Notes under the pieces: generated by a model
What the model was told of the DNA's origin: nothing
The model's input: the letters and a program-made list of their open reading frames with translations, nothing else
The model's database searches: none
Position numbers and translations under genes: made by a program
IMG/VR virus record: IMGVR_UViG_3300017748_000096
Span: 1 to 27,889 of that record
Source of the DNA: a virus
DNA length: 27,889 nucleotides
Direction: 5' to 3' (one strand)
Part shown: piece after piece, positions 1 through 8,544 of the stretch
How positions within the stretch are numbered: the first letter of the stretch is position 1
Layout: the number at the start of each line of letters is the position of its first letter

Positions 1-1451
1 ATATTTCCACTTGCATCTGATACTAATGTACCAGCTCCGTATGTGTTTAATTGTAATGCTCCAGCAGAATCAATATTCATTGCATCAGAAGTAGATGTAC
101 CTGATGGTGCGCCTGTTTTTATTTGAAGATTTTGTACATTAAATTCTAATTGCCTTACATTGCTATTAGTAGAACCTTGATAAGCAGTTATGGTTGCTCC
201 TCCATCTCCATTTGCACCTACTTTTAATCCACTTATAGAATTTATTCCAACATCTAGCTTTTCACTTGGAATAACACCTATTCCAATATTAGAACTATCC
301 TCTGTAATGACAGAATCAGTCAAAGTAACCGAATTACCTGAACCTGCCCACTTGCTTATCTTGCCTCCTGTTCCGTTACCATCTAAAACAGAACTATTGT
401 CTACCTTTTCCCATTGGTCAGTTGCTCCTTGCTCAACAAAGACTGCCCAGTCACCTACTGCCCAATCCGTTACACCATCTAAGTCAGTAGAACCAGCAAC
501 AGATACAATATAGAAATGACCAGTCGTTCCTGTGCCACTTGCTAGAGTAGGAGTGTTTGTGTTTGCGTTCCATGTTCCCTGAAATACTAGACCAGCAGGA
601 ATAGTTCCTACAACGTCTTGAACAAATGCAGTAGTCGCTACCTTAGTTGAGTCATCAGCAACCGCTTGTGTAGTTCCTATAACACCATCAGCGAGAACAG
701 ATGTAGCAGTTACATTTCCTGTCAAATCTCCTGTAACGTCTCCTGTAAGATCTCCTGTTACGTTACCTTGTAAGTTTCTGTGTACTGTAGAAGGTAAAGA
801 AAGAGCTAAACCAGTTCCTGAAGCAGTAGTTTCTATTTGATTTGTTGTTCCTGTGACTGCAAATGTTTCTGTATTTAGGATCACCGCCCCTGTTCCTGTA
901 TCTCCTGAGAAATCTAAATCTTGGGCTAGGCTCTCTGAGCTTACAAAAGCAGTAGTTGCAATCTTAGTAGATGAATCGCCTGCTGTTTGAGTTACTGCTG
1001 TTGAATTGTCAGGTAGATTTACACCACTAGAATCTAAAGAAAAAGTCAACGACTGATTCGATGCAGCAGTTACTATCTCATTGGCAGTACCTGAAACCTG
1101 AAAAGTCTGCGTATTGAGCAAAACATTACCTGTGCTTGCATTATCACCACCAAAATCTAGGTCAGCATTCCCTGAGCTGTTATCAACATACGCTGTTGAA
1201 GCTGCCTTTGTAGAGTTGTCATTCGCTGATTGTGTGGCTACAGTCAATACTGCACTAGTAGCATCTACATTAGCACTAAATGTTGCGTTCCCTGTAATAG
1301 TAATAGCAGTCGAAGAGACAGTTAAAGGTAAATCATTACCTAAACCATCACTCAAGACTTTTAAATTGCTAGTTAGTGGTGAGTTGTCTCCTATCTTGAT
1401 AAGAGCATCGTATGTATTTGCAGGCGTTTTGCCAGTTAGTGGTGTTCCCAT
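1..1451 (-). CDS. Tail fibre protein, N-terminal part (runs off window start)
   Basis: The ATG at 1451 opens a frame with no stop down to base 1 (483 codons plus two bases). The protein is Gly/Ser/Thr/Asn-rich. It carries three copies of a motif resembling DSTKVATTAFV (near nt 1190-1240, 950-995 and 630-675), a VTGD/LTGD tetrapeptide run and a segment like NIGIGVIPSEKLDV. These are typical of phage tail fibres that end in an S74 intramolecular chaperone. Two blocks starting DLDF(S/G)GD look like duplicated shaft domains. The start lies directly after the stop of the preceding small gene (TAAATG). The missing C-terminus is most simply the S74-containing frame at 27556-27889, which joins in phase. 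Likely role: receptor binding at the tail tip (inferred). Confidence 0.85.
   Translation of the reverse strand, partial: MGTPLTGKTPANTYDALIKIGDNSPLTSNLKVLSDGLGNDLPLTVSSTAITITGNATFSANVDATSAVLTVATQSANDNSTKAASTAYVDNSSGNADLDFGGDNASTGNVLLNTQTFQVSGTANEIVTAASNQSLTFSLDSSGVNLPDNSTAVTQTAGDSSTKIATTAFVSSESLAQDLDFSGDTGTGAVILNTETFAVTGTTNQIETTASGTGLALSLPSTVHRNLQGNVTGDLTGDVTGDLTGNVTATSVLADGVIGTTQAVADDSTKVATTAFVQDVVGTIPAGLVFQGTWNANTNTPTLASGTGTTGHFYIVSVAGSTDLDGVTDWAVGDWAVFVEQGATDQWEKVDNSSVLDGNGTGGKISKWAGSGNSVTLTDSVITEDSSNIGIGVIPSEKLDVGINSISGLKVGANGDGGATITAYQGSTNSNVRQLEFNVQNLQIKTGAPSGTSTSDAMNIDSAGALQLNTYGAGTLVSDASGN
712..767 (-). repeat. 12-bp tandem repeat in the tail fibre gene
   Basis: About four degenerate copies of a 12-base unit (plus-strand form like TCTCCTGTAACG) encode the tetrapeptide repeat (V/L)TG(D/N) in the fibre. 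Such short Gly/Thr/Asp repeats usually form shaft or hinge segments in fibres. Copy number could vary by slippage or recombination. Confidence 0.7.
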
Positions 1452-1673
1452 TTATAATTGATTGTAAGTGTCGTGAATCCTATTCCATTTATTTTTCTGA
1501 AGCTCCCATACCTCGTCAGAGAATGGTATTAATGCGCTTATTGTCTGCCCAATTCCTTGTGCATGAAGGCTGCCATCACAGCAACTCTTTGAGTATGTGT
1601 TTGAATCCCAGCAAAGGCAACCTCTACTCGCTCCTTTTGGTGATACTACAGGTAGTCTTACTGCGCCTCTCAT
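1452..1673 (-). CDS. Small cysteine-containing protein upstream of the tail fibre
   Basis: A 73-residue protein of unknown function. The ATG overlaps the stop of the prohead protease (ATGA at 1673-1670), and its own stop directly abuts the fibre ATG, so it is translationally coupled on both sides. It has four cysteines in a C-x-C ... CC arrangement (about residues 19, 21, 31 and 32) followed by AQGIG. This suggests a small disulfide- or metal-stabilised fold. The C-terminal part is amphipathic (EVWELQKNKWNRI). Its place between protease and fibre suggests a virion or fibre-attachment part, which is inference from position only. Confidence 0.75.
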   Translation of the reverse strand: MRGAVRLPVVSPKGASRGCLCWDSNTYSKSCCDGSLHAQGIGQTISALIPFSDEVWELQKNKWNRIHDTYNQL

Positions 1674-2260
1674 AGTAATGCTTCTTTAGCTAACATTAAC
1701 AAAACTTCAGCAGCAGCATCTTCCTCAGATATCTCTTGAGCAGAAAAATCTACCTTATCTACAAAGAATCCTTCTATTGAGAAGCCTTTGACCTTGTTGG
1801 TCTTTACATAGTTATTCCAAATGTCATCGTTGTTGACCTTCATAGAAACCATCCAAGTTCCTACTGGAACATCTAAACCATAAATTCTAGACTTATCTTT
1901 TTCGTCATCCTCAACAAGCCAAGACTCAACAACGCTAAGTCCGTTAAGCTCTACCTCATGCTCTAGTGTAGACTCGTTTTGGTTGCTGTTTTGAAAAAAC
2001 AACTCACTAGCCTTTCTGATCGTTTCTTTTGTAAAGTACACATAAAACTCCTCATCTCCATTTTGACGATAGATGGGTTTGTTAGGGATTAGAGCTGCGC
2101 CTAATAGTATTCGCTTCTCTTCATCTTGCTTTGCAAACTCTACCTCTTGGGATTTTAAGGCTACAAAGTTTTCTTCTATTGCTGGATTCTCTACAATACT
2201 AATGGCTTGAATGCCCATTAGCTCTTCCATCTCGTCTAAAATTAATTCTACTATCTTCAT
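1670..2260 (-). CDS. Prohead protease, XkdF type (Peptidase S78_2-like)
   Basis: A 196-residue protein matching the XkdF-type phage serine protease pattern as I know it: an LIPNKPIYR-like segment (about 58-65), a conserved His in STLEH (H101), GLSVVESW (108-114), VPVGTWMVSMKV (131-142) and GFSIEG (159-164). His101 and Ser161 are the likeliest catalytic residues by analogy with S78 proteases (inferred). It would cleave scaffold and capsid N-termini during head maturation. The ATG overlaps the tape-measure stop (ATGA). It is oddly placed: it follows the tail genes and is separated from scaffold and capsid by the whole fibre gene. Confidence 0.85.
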   Translation of the reverse strand: MKIVELILDEMEELMGIQAISIVENPAIEENFVALKSQEVEFAKQDEEKRILLGAALIPNKPIYRQNGDEEFYVYFTKETIRKASELFFQNSNQNESTLEHEVELNGLSVVESWLVEDDEKDKSRIYGLDVPVGTWMVSMKVNNDDIWNNYVKTNKVKGFSIEGFFVDKVDFSAQEISEEDAAAEVLLMLAKEALL

Positions 2261-3927
2261 GGGAATGTTGCTGTTCTTATTCGTTGTCTATCTAATTGAG
2301 AACCTGAGAGAACCTCGCCACTAACGACATAAGCTCTTACAGGTCGGTCAAATGTTCCTGCTATACCTTCAAGTAACTGATTTGTTCCGCTTTGTCCCAC
2401 AATATTAAATTGAGCAGGTTGTGTTGGAGCTGAAACAGTTGTAGATGGTGAGGTCGTAGCCTGTTGTTCAAATTTAGTGCTTTTTATTGTTGCTATCTGT
2501 GCAAGTCCTGTAGTCAAAGCAATTCCTGCCTTAACAAAGTTTGCTCCTGTCAAAGCATCTTGAGGAACTGCTAACTGAGCAGTAACTGCTGCTGCTGTAT
2601 TTGCAATCGCTCCAGCAAGTTGTAATGCTTTAGTTCTTTTAAATGCCTCCTCTGCGTTAGCCTGATCACCTGCGCTTAGTGCATCATTTAAGTCAGCAAA
2701 GGCTTGTGCGCTTTGACCAGCTAATTCAAATCCAGTTTTTAAATCTTCAATTTCCATATTAAAAAGATTTATCCTTTCCTCTGAAATTGCTCTTGATTGT
2801 TCTGCGTTTGCTTTATTGTATTCTGCAAACAATAACTGTCTTTGAGCTAGAGCTTGTTCATAAGCTACTGTTTCTGTTTCTTCAAAATCGACTAAATCTT
2901 GAAGTCGTTGACTTGCATTATTTATACGCAATTCCATTGAAGCTCTATATCTGTCTCGTTCTAATTTTAATAATTGTAAATTAAAATCTCTTTTTCTTTT
3001 TAATACTTTATTGTCACCTGCAACATTAACATCTTCTAATTCAATATTTTTTTCTATGTTTTCAAGTTGCTCTTTTTCTCTGTCAATTATTGAACCTCTT
3101 AATAATAAAGATTGAGCATCATTTTCGTTTTTTAACTCTTGCAAACTAACAAATTCTTGAAGAAGTCCATTTTGATTTGCAAGCCTTTCAGAACTAACGC
3201 TTGTCGTTCTTTCATTTAACTCTTCAATTTGTAGTTGTTTTTGGGCAAGAGCAACACCATCTGAATGTTTCTTAGTTATAAATTCTCTTAATTGAGCAGC
3301 TTTTATTTGAATTTCAATTTGACCTTTTTCTAGGGAGATTTGTTCTTGAGTTAATGAAGCAATTTTGTCATTTGCTTGAAGTCTTCTTTCTATGCTTAAA
3401 GTTATGTCATCTCTTATTTGCCTTTCAACTTCAATTAACTGTTGTTGCTGTAATTGGATTCTTTGTCTTTCAACTTCTGCATCTAATGCTTTTTTCTCTA
3501 ATTCTACTAACAAAGCTGCTTTATCTGCAACATCTACTATTGCTCCACCAATTCCTGATGGGCCTAAATTTGTTAATATTTGAGGAAGATTATTAATGAA
3601 TCCAGTTAAAGTTAACATTGCTTGATTAACTTTGTCAATAGCAAATTGAGTCTGTTCAAAAATTCCTTTAACAATAGCAAATGCACCAGCAGCTACTACT
3701 GCTCCTTTTATATTTTTAACAAATGATTTAAGAGTGCTATCTGTTTTTTTTAGAGTTTTGCCTGACTCTTTAACTTCTTTGTCCATTTTGTCAAAGCTCT
3801 TCTTTGACTCACTACCGACATCTTCTACTGTATCTACTAAATCTTCAATAGACTTATTTAACTTCTGTATCTTGTTTTCAATACCTGAAGTATCACCCTC
3901 AATTCTTATCGTTTCAACTACTGCCAT
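2257..3927 (-). CDS. Tail tape measure protein (short)
   Basis: A 556-residue protein. The N-terminal part (about 1-75) is Lys/Asp/Ser-rich heptad-like sequence. Next comes a Gly/Ala hydrophobic stretch (about 70-130), then a long, highly charged coiled coil (about 135-420). An Ala-rich hydrophobic segment follows (about 440-490, AGAIANTAAAVTAQLA) and then a Gln/Thr/Pro-rich tail. Coiled coil plus internal hydrophobic helices, and the position after tail genes, fit a tape measure that sets tail length and enters the host envelope. At the usual ~0.15 nm per residue it predicts a short tail (~80 nm). The start overlaps the stop of a 45-codon gene (TAATG). Confidence 0.75.
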   Translation of the reverse strand: MAVVETIRIEGDTSGIENKIQKLNKSIEDLVDTVEDVGSESKKSFDKMDKEVKESGKTLKKTDSTLKSFVKNIKGAVVAAGAFAIVKGIFEQTQFAIDKVNQAMLTLTGFINNLPQILTNLGPSGIGGAIVDVADKAALLVELEKKALDAEVERQRIQLQQQQLIEVERQIRDDITLSIERRLQANDKIASLTQEQISLEKGQIEIQIKAAQLREFITKKHSDGVALAQKQLQIEELNERTTSVSSERLANQNGLLQEFVSLQELKNENDAQSLLLRGSIIDREKEQLENIEKNIELEDVNVAGDNKVLKRKRDFNLQLLKLERDRYRASMELRINNASQRLQDLVDFEETETVAYEQALAQRQLLFAEYNKANAEQSRAISEERINLFNMEIEDLKTGFELAGQSAQAFADLNDALSAGDQANAEEAFKRTKALQLAGAIANTAAAVTAQLAVPQDALTGANFVKAGIALTTGLAQIATIKSTKFEQQATTSPSTTVSAPTQPAQFNIVGQSGTNQLLEGIAGTFDRPVRAYVVSGEVLSGSQLDRQRIRTATFP

Positions 3928-4064
3928 TATCTACGTTTTAAAAACTCATTCCAAGTCTGTGGAATCTTATATTTTCCTTTTGCTATTTCCACATCATGAC
4001 TAATACCTTTCCATTCGTCAGATTGTAGGAGTTCTATTAAGTAACTTAAATAACTATTTTTCAT
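3927..4064 (-). CDS. 45-residue protein upstream of the tape measure
   Basis: This small gene has a clean ATG at 4064 overlapping the stop of the 680-residue tail gene (ATGA). Its TAA overlaps the tape-measure ATG (TAATG). It begins MKNSYLSYLIELLQSDEW and ends KIPQTWNEFLKRR: a hydrophobic amphipathic helix followed by a charged tail. Without it there would be an unexplained 133-base gap in an otherwise overlapping gene chain. Function unknown. A small tail-assembly factor acting with the tape measure is possible from position, but nothing in the sequence proves it. Confidence 0.7.
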   Translation of the reverse strand: MKNSYLSYLIELLQSDEWKGISHDVEIAKGKYKIPQTWNEFLKRR

Positions 4065-6103
4065 ACCTCATTAAGCAATTCAAATTTTACTTCATTTGTA
4101 GCCATGTTTACAGATGCTGTGTTGATAATCCATTTTTGATTATTCCAAATGATTTTGTTGTTCAGTTGCAAATTGATTATGTCACCCAAAGGCAACTTTG
4201 CTTTTACTTGATAAACCCTTCTGTTCTCATTATAAAGACCTAGTATGTAATTTGACCAGTAAGTCTGATACAGGCTTTTCCCAACACTAACTAAATAAAA
4301 AGGATCAAGGTCACCGCCAAAGTTTAAAGACAACGCTTGTCCTGTGCCTGCGCTTGTAGAGGAGACGTTTGCATACCATACCTCATCTACTTGAGTTGAG
4401 TTTCCTGCATCATCAATAAATCCAATAGGGTTTGCAGATATATTTAAAGAAAACTCACCATAAACCAATACAGGCGCACCTAAGTATGGGTTAAACTCGT
4501 TTGATGTGTTTGTGTTCTGTGTTATACTCTTGTAGACTAAGACATTTGTTAGTGCTGAATTATTAAGATTTGTTAATCTCTCAAATAAAGGATTCTCAAA
4601 TGGTAACTCTAGTTTAAAATCAGGCCCATCCCAAGAGAAGTCAGAGAACAAATCTCCATATCCTGATACATTTAACCTTTGAAATTCAAATCCTAATATT
4701 TGATTAGTGTCTTTGTAAGCAAACTCAATCTGTCTATACAGAGAAGGCCTTTGTACAGATATCTCATCAACATTAATGTATTGCTGAATGTCTTGATCTG
4801 TACCAGCAGCAAACCAACTGTCTAATGTTTGAAAGGTAAAAGCTGTTTGACTTGTTGGAATAACTACTAAGTTGTGCATTTGTATAATACCTCCTAAAAA
4901 GTCTTTAACCTTTATCTCAGGTAGTAATGGACTAACTGCTAATTGAAAATTATATATTGCACCCAACGACTGATCTACCTCAAATTTTTTGTCTAAAGCA
5001 ACATCAATAGCTTCATAATCTGTAACTTGATAGTTGAATTGAACTGGAGTTTGTGGCCTTATGTAAAGGTTTACTGTGTCGCCAGCTTCAAAACCAAAAC
5101 CATCAAATGTTGTAGTAACTGAAGAACTTGCGTGAGCATTTATTTGAGATATTCCTACCTCTGTTCCATTTTGGAATATTGCTAATTCATAATCTACAGA
5201 GACATTTTGAACTGTTATGTTTAGCTGATAAATATTAGTTGTAACAACTGTCCAAGTGTCGGTTGTTAAATTAAACTCTGTTCCTCCACCTGTTGTTCTG
5301 TTAAAATTTACAAGCTGCCAATCAATAGCAGAAGCTGAATTAAATAAATACCCTTCATAACGATGAAGCCACAAAAACAACTTAGTAAATGGTGAAGTAG
5401 TTAAAAATGATCCGCTAAACGTCAATCCATACTTTGTAGCAATGGCATTTAATATCTTATCTACTTTCAAACAGGGTTTTAACTGATTCCAAGTTACTCC
5501 ATGACTATGTGTGTTATGAAAAGCAATGTTTGATGAGCTGTGAGATGATGCTGAACTATTATAGAACCAGTTGTTCTGTGGACTCATTAATGGGTAAAAC
5601 ATATCACCACTATTTAAGGCATCTGAATCAAATCCTGATTGTACTGTAGTAGCATCGTAAGTGTGATCGTATGCACTTAAATCTAAATCGTAGAGATAAT
5701 CCTCTCCAAACAAATCAGATAAGTTTACTAAGTCACCAAAGAATGTTAATGAATATGAGTTTGGCTCGTTGTCTTTTATCAAGACATTGTTCATCTGAAT
5801 GACTCCTGTCCTAAATGGTACTGAGTTAATCTCTATCCTTGCTGCTTGTCTTAACCTAAAGTCAAATGTGTTTGCAGATGATCCGTATGATGTTGTTATC
5901 TGTGAGGCTGTAATGTCTGTCCTGTAATAGTTGTGCATTACCTCATTGTTCCAATCACTAGCAGGAACAGTAAAAGGCTGCGTAACGTCAGTAAACACCT
6001 TAGAGATATCTTGATAGTTCTGAATAGCTAGATCAATACTTATTTGCTCGTCTTGAAATAAGTCAAGCCTATAATCCCCAATGTAAATATCAATTTGATT
6101 CAT
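4061..6103 (-). CDS. Large tail protein (probable tail tip/baseplate component)
   Basis: A 680-residue protein rich in Ser, Thr, Asn, aromatic residues and predicted beta strands. The N-terminus includes TDVTQPFTVPASDWN (about 38-52), a segment I associate with tail proteins of Bacteroidetes phages. There is no signal peptide or membrane segment. It lies between a beta-rich structural gene and the tape measure, with ATGA overlaps at both ends. A tail-tip or baseplate hub role is inferred from size, composition and position. No catalytic motif was recognised. Confidence 0.65.
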   Translation of the reverse strand: MNQIDIYIGDYRLDLFQDEQISIDLAIQNYQDISKVFTDVTQPFTVPASDWNNEVMHNYYRTDITASQITTSYGSSANTFDFRLRQAARIEINSVPFRTGVIQMNNVLIKDNEPNSYSLTFFGDLVNLSDLFGEDYLYDLDLSAYDHTYDATTVQSGFDSDALNSGDMFYPLMSPQNNWFYNSSASSHSSSNIAFHNTHSHGVTWNQLKPCLKVDKILNAIATKYGLTFSGSFLTTSPFTKLFLWLHRYEGYLFNSASAIDWQLVNFNRTTGGGTEFNLTTDTWTVVTTNIYQLNITVQNVSVDYELAIFQNGTEVGISQINAHASSSVTTTFDGFGFEAGDTVNLYIRPQTPVQFNYQVTDYEAIDVALDKKFEVDQSLGAIYNFQLAVSPLLPEIKVKDFLGGIIQMHNLVVIPTSQTAFTFQTLDSWFAAGTDQDIQQYINVDEISVQRPSLYRQIEFAYKDTNQILGFEFQRLNVSGYGDLFSDFSWDGPDFKLELPFENPLFERLTNLNNSALTNVLVYKSITQNTNTSNEFNPYLGAPVLVYGEFSLNISANPIGFIDDAGNSTQVDEVWYANVSSTSAGTGQALSLNFGGDLDPFYLVSVGKSLYQTYWSNYILGLYNENRRVYQVKAKLPLGDIINLQLNNKIIWNNQKWIINTASVNMATNEVKFELLNEV

Positions 6104-7311
6104 TTTATTAATGGTCGCTCATTAAATGCAAAGGTGAAGATAACTGTGTAGTTGATTACTCCTACATTGACACTTTTTTGATATTCTACTGTTCCTCTTG
6201 TTGGGTTAACAGCAATCCAGCTTCCGTTTACTAGAACAGCAACTTGTTCACTCATCATTATGTCTTGGATAACATCTCCATAATTCTCATCAACCCAGCC
6301 AGTATTCATTGTGATGCTGTTTTGACTGTTTATGTTAAAATCTTCGTATTGTCCACCTTGAAGACTTACAGTTGTAAACCCATCTTGATAGATGCTTTTC
6401 TTGAATGAGCTATTTGTGAAATTACCTGCTTCTGTACTTGCTTTAAAAAATGTTATGAAGTCTGTAACACCATAGCGATTTACAAAGGCTATCTGATAAG
6501 GTGTGTATTTAGGCTCACAAGTAAGCTCATACCTTACAGTATTTATTATATTATTTGATGAATCTTTAATTACAATATCATAATAATCCCCTGTGTTGTG
6601 TTCAGAAGGGTGTAAATTTTGTACAATACCTTGATTATTCTGTAAGTTAGCTGGCCCAACACCAGCATAAATGACTTGATCTTGAGTGTTTAATGTTGTT
6701 TCATCAGGAAGATCACCGCTACCATCATTATTTACAAACTCTCCTTGTTCTCCATTATTCCAAACGATTTCAATTTTATCTAAATTGCTATTGTTATAAA
6801 GAGCTAAAGACTCATAATTAGAAGTTAAAACATATCTTTTTCTAGGCGTAGAAAGCAAAACAGATGTTACTGAAGTGTTGCTAACATTAGGCAAAGGTGA
6901 CCATCCGCTTGTAGTTAAAAAAGCATCGCCTGTTGTAGCTTGCCAAATCGCAGTAACTGGAGCAGCTCCATTGTCTGAGTATGTCCATTCACCAGTTCCG
7001 TTTGTCCATAACACCTCTCCTAATGGAGATTGTGAATAGCCTAGATCATTATAAATATCAAAGTCATGCAAGAACTCTGATTTGATTAAATTGCTAACTT
7101 CAAAATTTATTACTTGATTGATAGATGTGTTTTTACTCAAGCTGTAATTGTTAGCAGATGGCACAGCAGACTTTAACCCTGACCAAACTTTTAATCCCAA
7201 TGACATATAATCTAAAGTGTCATTTGTTTGTGCATTGTTTTTGCCTGTGTAAAAGATAGGACTTCTTGCCATCTTTAATGATGTAGGAACACTTTTTACT
7301 GGTACGCTCAT
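6100..7311 (-). CDS. Putative structural (tail) protein, beta-rich
   Basis: A 403-residue Asn/Ser/Thr-rich protein with no cysteine cluster, signal peptide or transmembrane segment. The start overlaps the stop of the gp10-like gene (TAATG) and the end overlaps the next tail gene (ATGA). The C-terminal third (VAVLVNGSWIAVNP and following) looks like a folded beta-sandwich. In related phages proteins in this slot are virion-associated, possibly distal-tail. I do not recognise a named family, so the role is inferred from position. Confidence 0.6.
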   Translation of the reverse strand: MSVPVKSVPTSLKMARSPIFYTGKNNAQTNDTLDYMSLGLKVWSGLKSAVPSANNYSLSKNTSINQVINFEVSNLIKSEFLHDFDIYNDLGYSQSPLGEVLWTNGTGEWTYSDNGAAPVTAIWQATTGDAFLTTSGWSPLPNVSNTSVTSVLLSTPRKRYVLTSNYESLALYNNSNLDKIEIVWNNGEQGEFVNNDGSGDLPDETTLNTQDQVIYAGVGPANLQNNQGIVQNLHPSEHNTGDYYDIVIKDSSNNIINTVRYELTCEPKYTPYQIAFVNRYGVTDFITFFKASTEAGNFTNSSFKKSIYQDGFTTVSLQGGQYEDFNINSQNSITMNTGWVDENYGDVIQDIMMSEQVAVLVNGSWIAVNPTRGTVEYQKSVNVGVINYTVIFTFAFNERPLIK

Positions 7312-7823
7312 TATTTCTTAGTTTTTCTTGTAAATGCTTGAAAATCGTCTACGTTTAATTCAAAGGCTGTTACTATCTCAGCGGGTAATTGTTGAAACGC
7401 TAGGTTGAATGGTTTTGTAAAAAACTTGGTTGGTTTTATTCCGTTGTAGTATATGCTTTTTGCTATTGCATACTGCATACTTTTTCTTTTTATAAACCTT
7501 CCTGTTTTTTTATCTCTCACCCCTGATAACCCTCTCTTGATTACCCATTGAGAAAACACACGAGATGGAGGCATCTTATTCGTATAAGCATAAGGGGTGT
7601 CGTATTTTCTTTTTGTACCACTAACACCTGAATCAAGGAACTCACCATATTTCTCCATATCTATTTCCATAGAGAATGAATTTGGCCCTGTATCTGTTTC
7701 ATAGGTTATTGACTCTGATAAAGCTCCTGTTACATTGTGCTTTCTTAGATTCTTTCTTGACTGCTCTACTATTTGAGTAGCAAACCTATCTAGTACCGAT
7801 TTTATGTTTTGCTCTCTTGCCAT
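7311..7823 (-). CDS. HK97 gp10-like tail completion / neck protein
   Basis: A 170-residue basic protein. The segment RKNLRKHNVTGALSESI (about 23-39), the following EKYGEFLDSGVSGT and the Lys/Arg-rich middle match the pattern of HK97 gp10-type connector/tail-completion proteins: N-terminal helix, TGxLxxSI motif, then YGxFLDxG. These proteins finish the head-proximal end of the tail. It overlaps the preceding gene (TAATG), which is probably the tail terminator. The family call is from motif memory, not a search. Confidence 0.7.
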   Translation of the reverse strand: MAREQNIKSVLDRFATQIVEQSRKNLRKHNVTGALSESITYETDTGPNSFSMEIDMEKYGEFLDSGVSGTKRKYDTPYAYTNKMPPSRVFSQWVIKRGLSGVRDKKTGRFIKRKSMQYAIAKSIYYNGIKPTKFFTKPFNLAFQQLPAEIVTAFELNVDDFQAFTRKTKK

Positions 7824-8290
7824 TAGCAGGTACTGATTTCTGTGTTAGGCATTAGCACATCAAACGTAGCTCCCCATCCTGCTAGTAAGTTTTCAAAGCG
7901 TTCTGTGAAAGGTGTGCATACCACATTACCATCTAATTGATACAGGTCTTTGTACAGGTCACCTCTACGAAGCTCAACGACTACAGAATTGATGACAGCC
8001 AGTTGTGTGTTTAGTATGTCCTGCTCATTGCTTATGCCAAAGAAGGGATCGTTTTGGTCACGAATGTTCTCTTTAGTTTCATCAACAACATCCATTGCCA
8101 TGACTGTCAAGTTCACTCTTACAATCTGTCCTTCAAAAGATGTTTGGTTTACTATGATATGACCTAAAGGAAATATGGTTTGTTTGTTTAAGTCTACATC
8201 AAAGATGTCTCCAAAGGTTACTACGTTACATTGGCTGTTTGCAAGTAGTTGTGTTTTTATGGTTTCTGTAATTTTATAAAACTGCCTCAT
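7823..8290 (-). CDS. Probable tail terminator / minor tail protein
   Basis: A 155-residue alpha/beta protein with an N-terminal helix (KITETIKTQLL), a beta-rich middle (VNLTVMAMDVV) and a Trp/Gly-rich end (LLAGWGATFDVLMP). Its size and its place directly before a gp10-like gene fit the tail-terminator family. The ATG overlaps the stop of the -1 frame extension (ATGA at 8290-8287), coupling it to the chaperone gene. Assignment is by context and overall pattern. Confidence 0.6.
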   Translation of the reverse strand: MRQFYKITETIKTQLLANSQCNVVTFGDIFDVDLNKQTIFPLGHIIVNQTSFEGQIVRVNLTVMAMDVVDETKENIRDQNDPFFGISNEQDILNTQLAVINSVVVELRRGDLYKDLYQLDGNVVCTPFTERFENLLAGWGATFDVLMPNTEISTC

Positions 8291-8544
8291 TTCATTTTGC
8301 TTTTGAGTATGTTGTTTTCTGTTTCGCTTTTGTGTTTTTCAAAGGATAAAAAGGTAAGACATTGTCTAGCTGATAATTTTGAGACTTCGTCAAATCTTCT
8401 AACATCTCCTTGACTAAGCGAATAGAATGTAGTGTACCATCCCCATCGTTTGGCGAATGCTCCTTGTCTGCTGAAATCTTCTTGTTCCTGCTGTTCTCCA
8501 AAGAGGTCAGGGTAGTTGTTAGCAAATCTTTTCCTAAAGTCCAA
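8287..8544 (-). CDS. -1 frame C-terminal extension of the tail assembly chaperone
   Basis: 85 codons in the -1 frame relative to the 243-codon gene that covers the same DNA. There is no ATG; the frame opens with TTG inside a run of nine T residues. It encodes a domain-like sequence (GAFAKRWGWYTTFYSLSQGD then FDEVSKLSARQCLTFLSFEK) resembling the T part of G/GT-type tail assembly chaperones. Its stop overlaps the next ATG (ATGA). Expression by -1 frameshifting would give a fusion of 160 + 85 residues. The alternative is a homopolymer sequencing error that split one gene. Confidence 0.7.
   Translation of the reverse strand: MDFRKRFANNYPDLFGEQQEQEDFSRQGAFAKRWGWYTTFYSLSQGDVRRFDEVSKLSARQCLTFLSFEKHKSETENNILKSKMK

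Noticed and set aside
190-513. Plus-strand ORFs across the fibre region (also 1114-1461 and 1412-1675)
   Set aside because: They are antisense to a long, repeat-containing fibre frame; Pro/Ser/Leu-rich composition is typical of reverse-strand shadows of Gly/Thr-rich genes.
3354-3596. Leu/Phe-rich plus-strand ORFs opposite the tape measure (also 2787-2984 and 3392-3583)
   Set aside because: Antisense of Glu/Gln/Lys-rich coiled-coil codons gives Leu/Phe-rich shadows that mimic membrane proteins.
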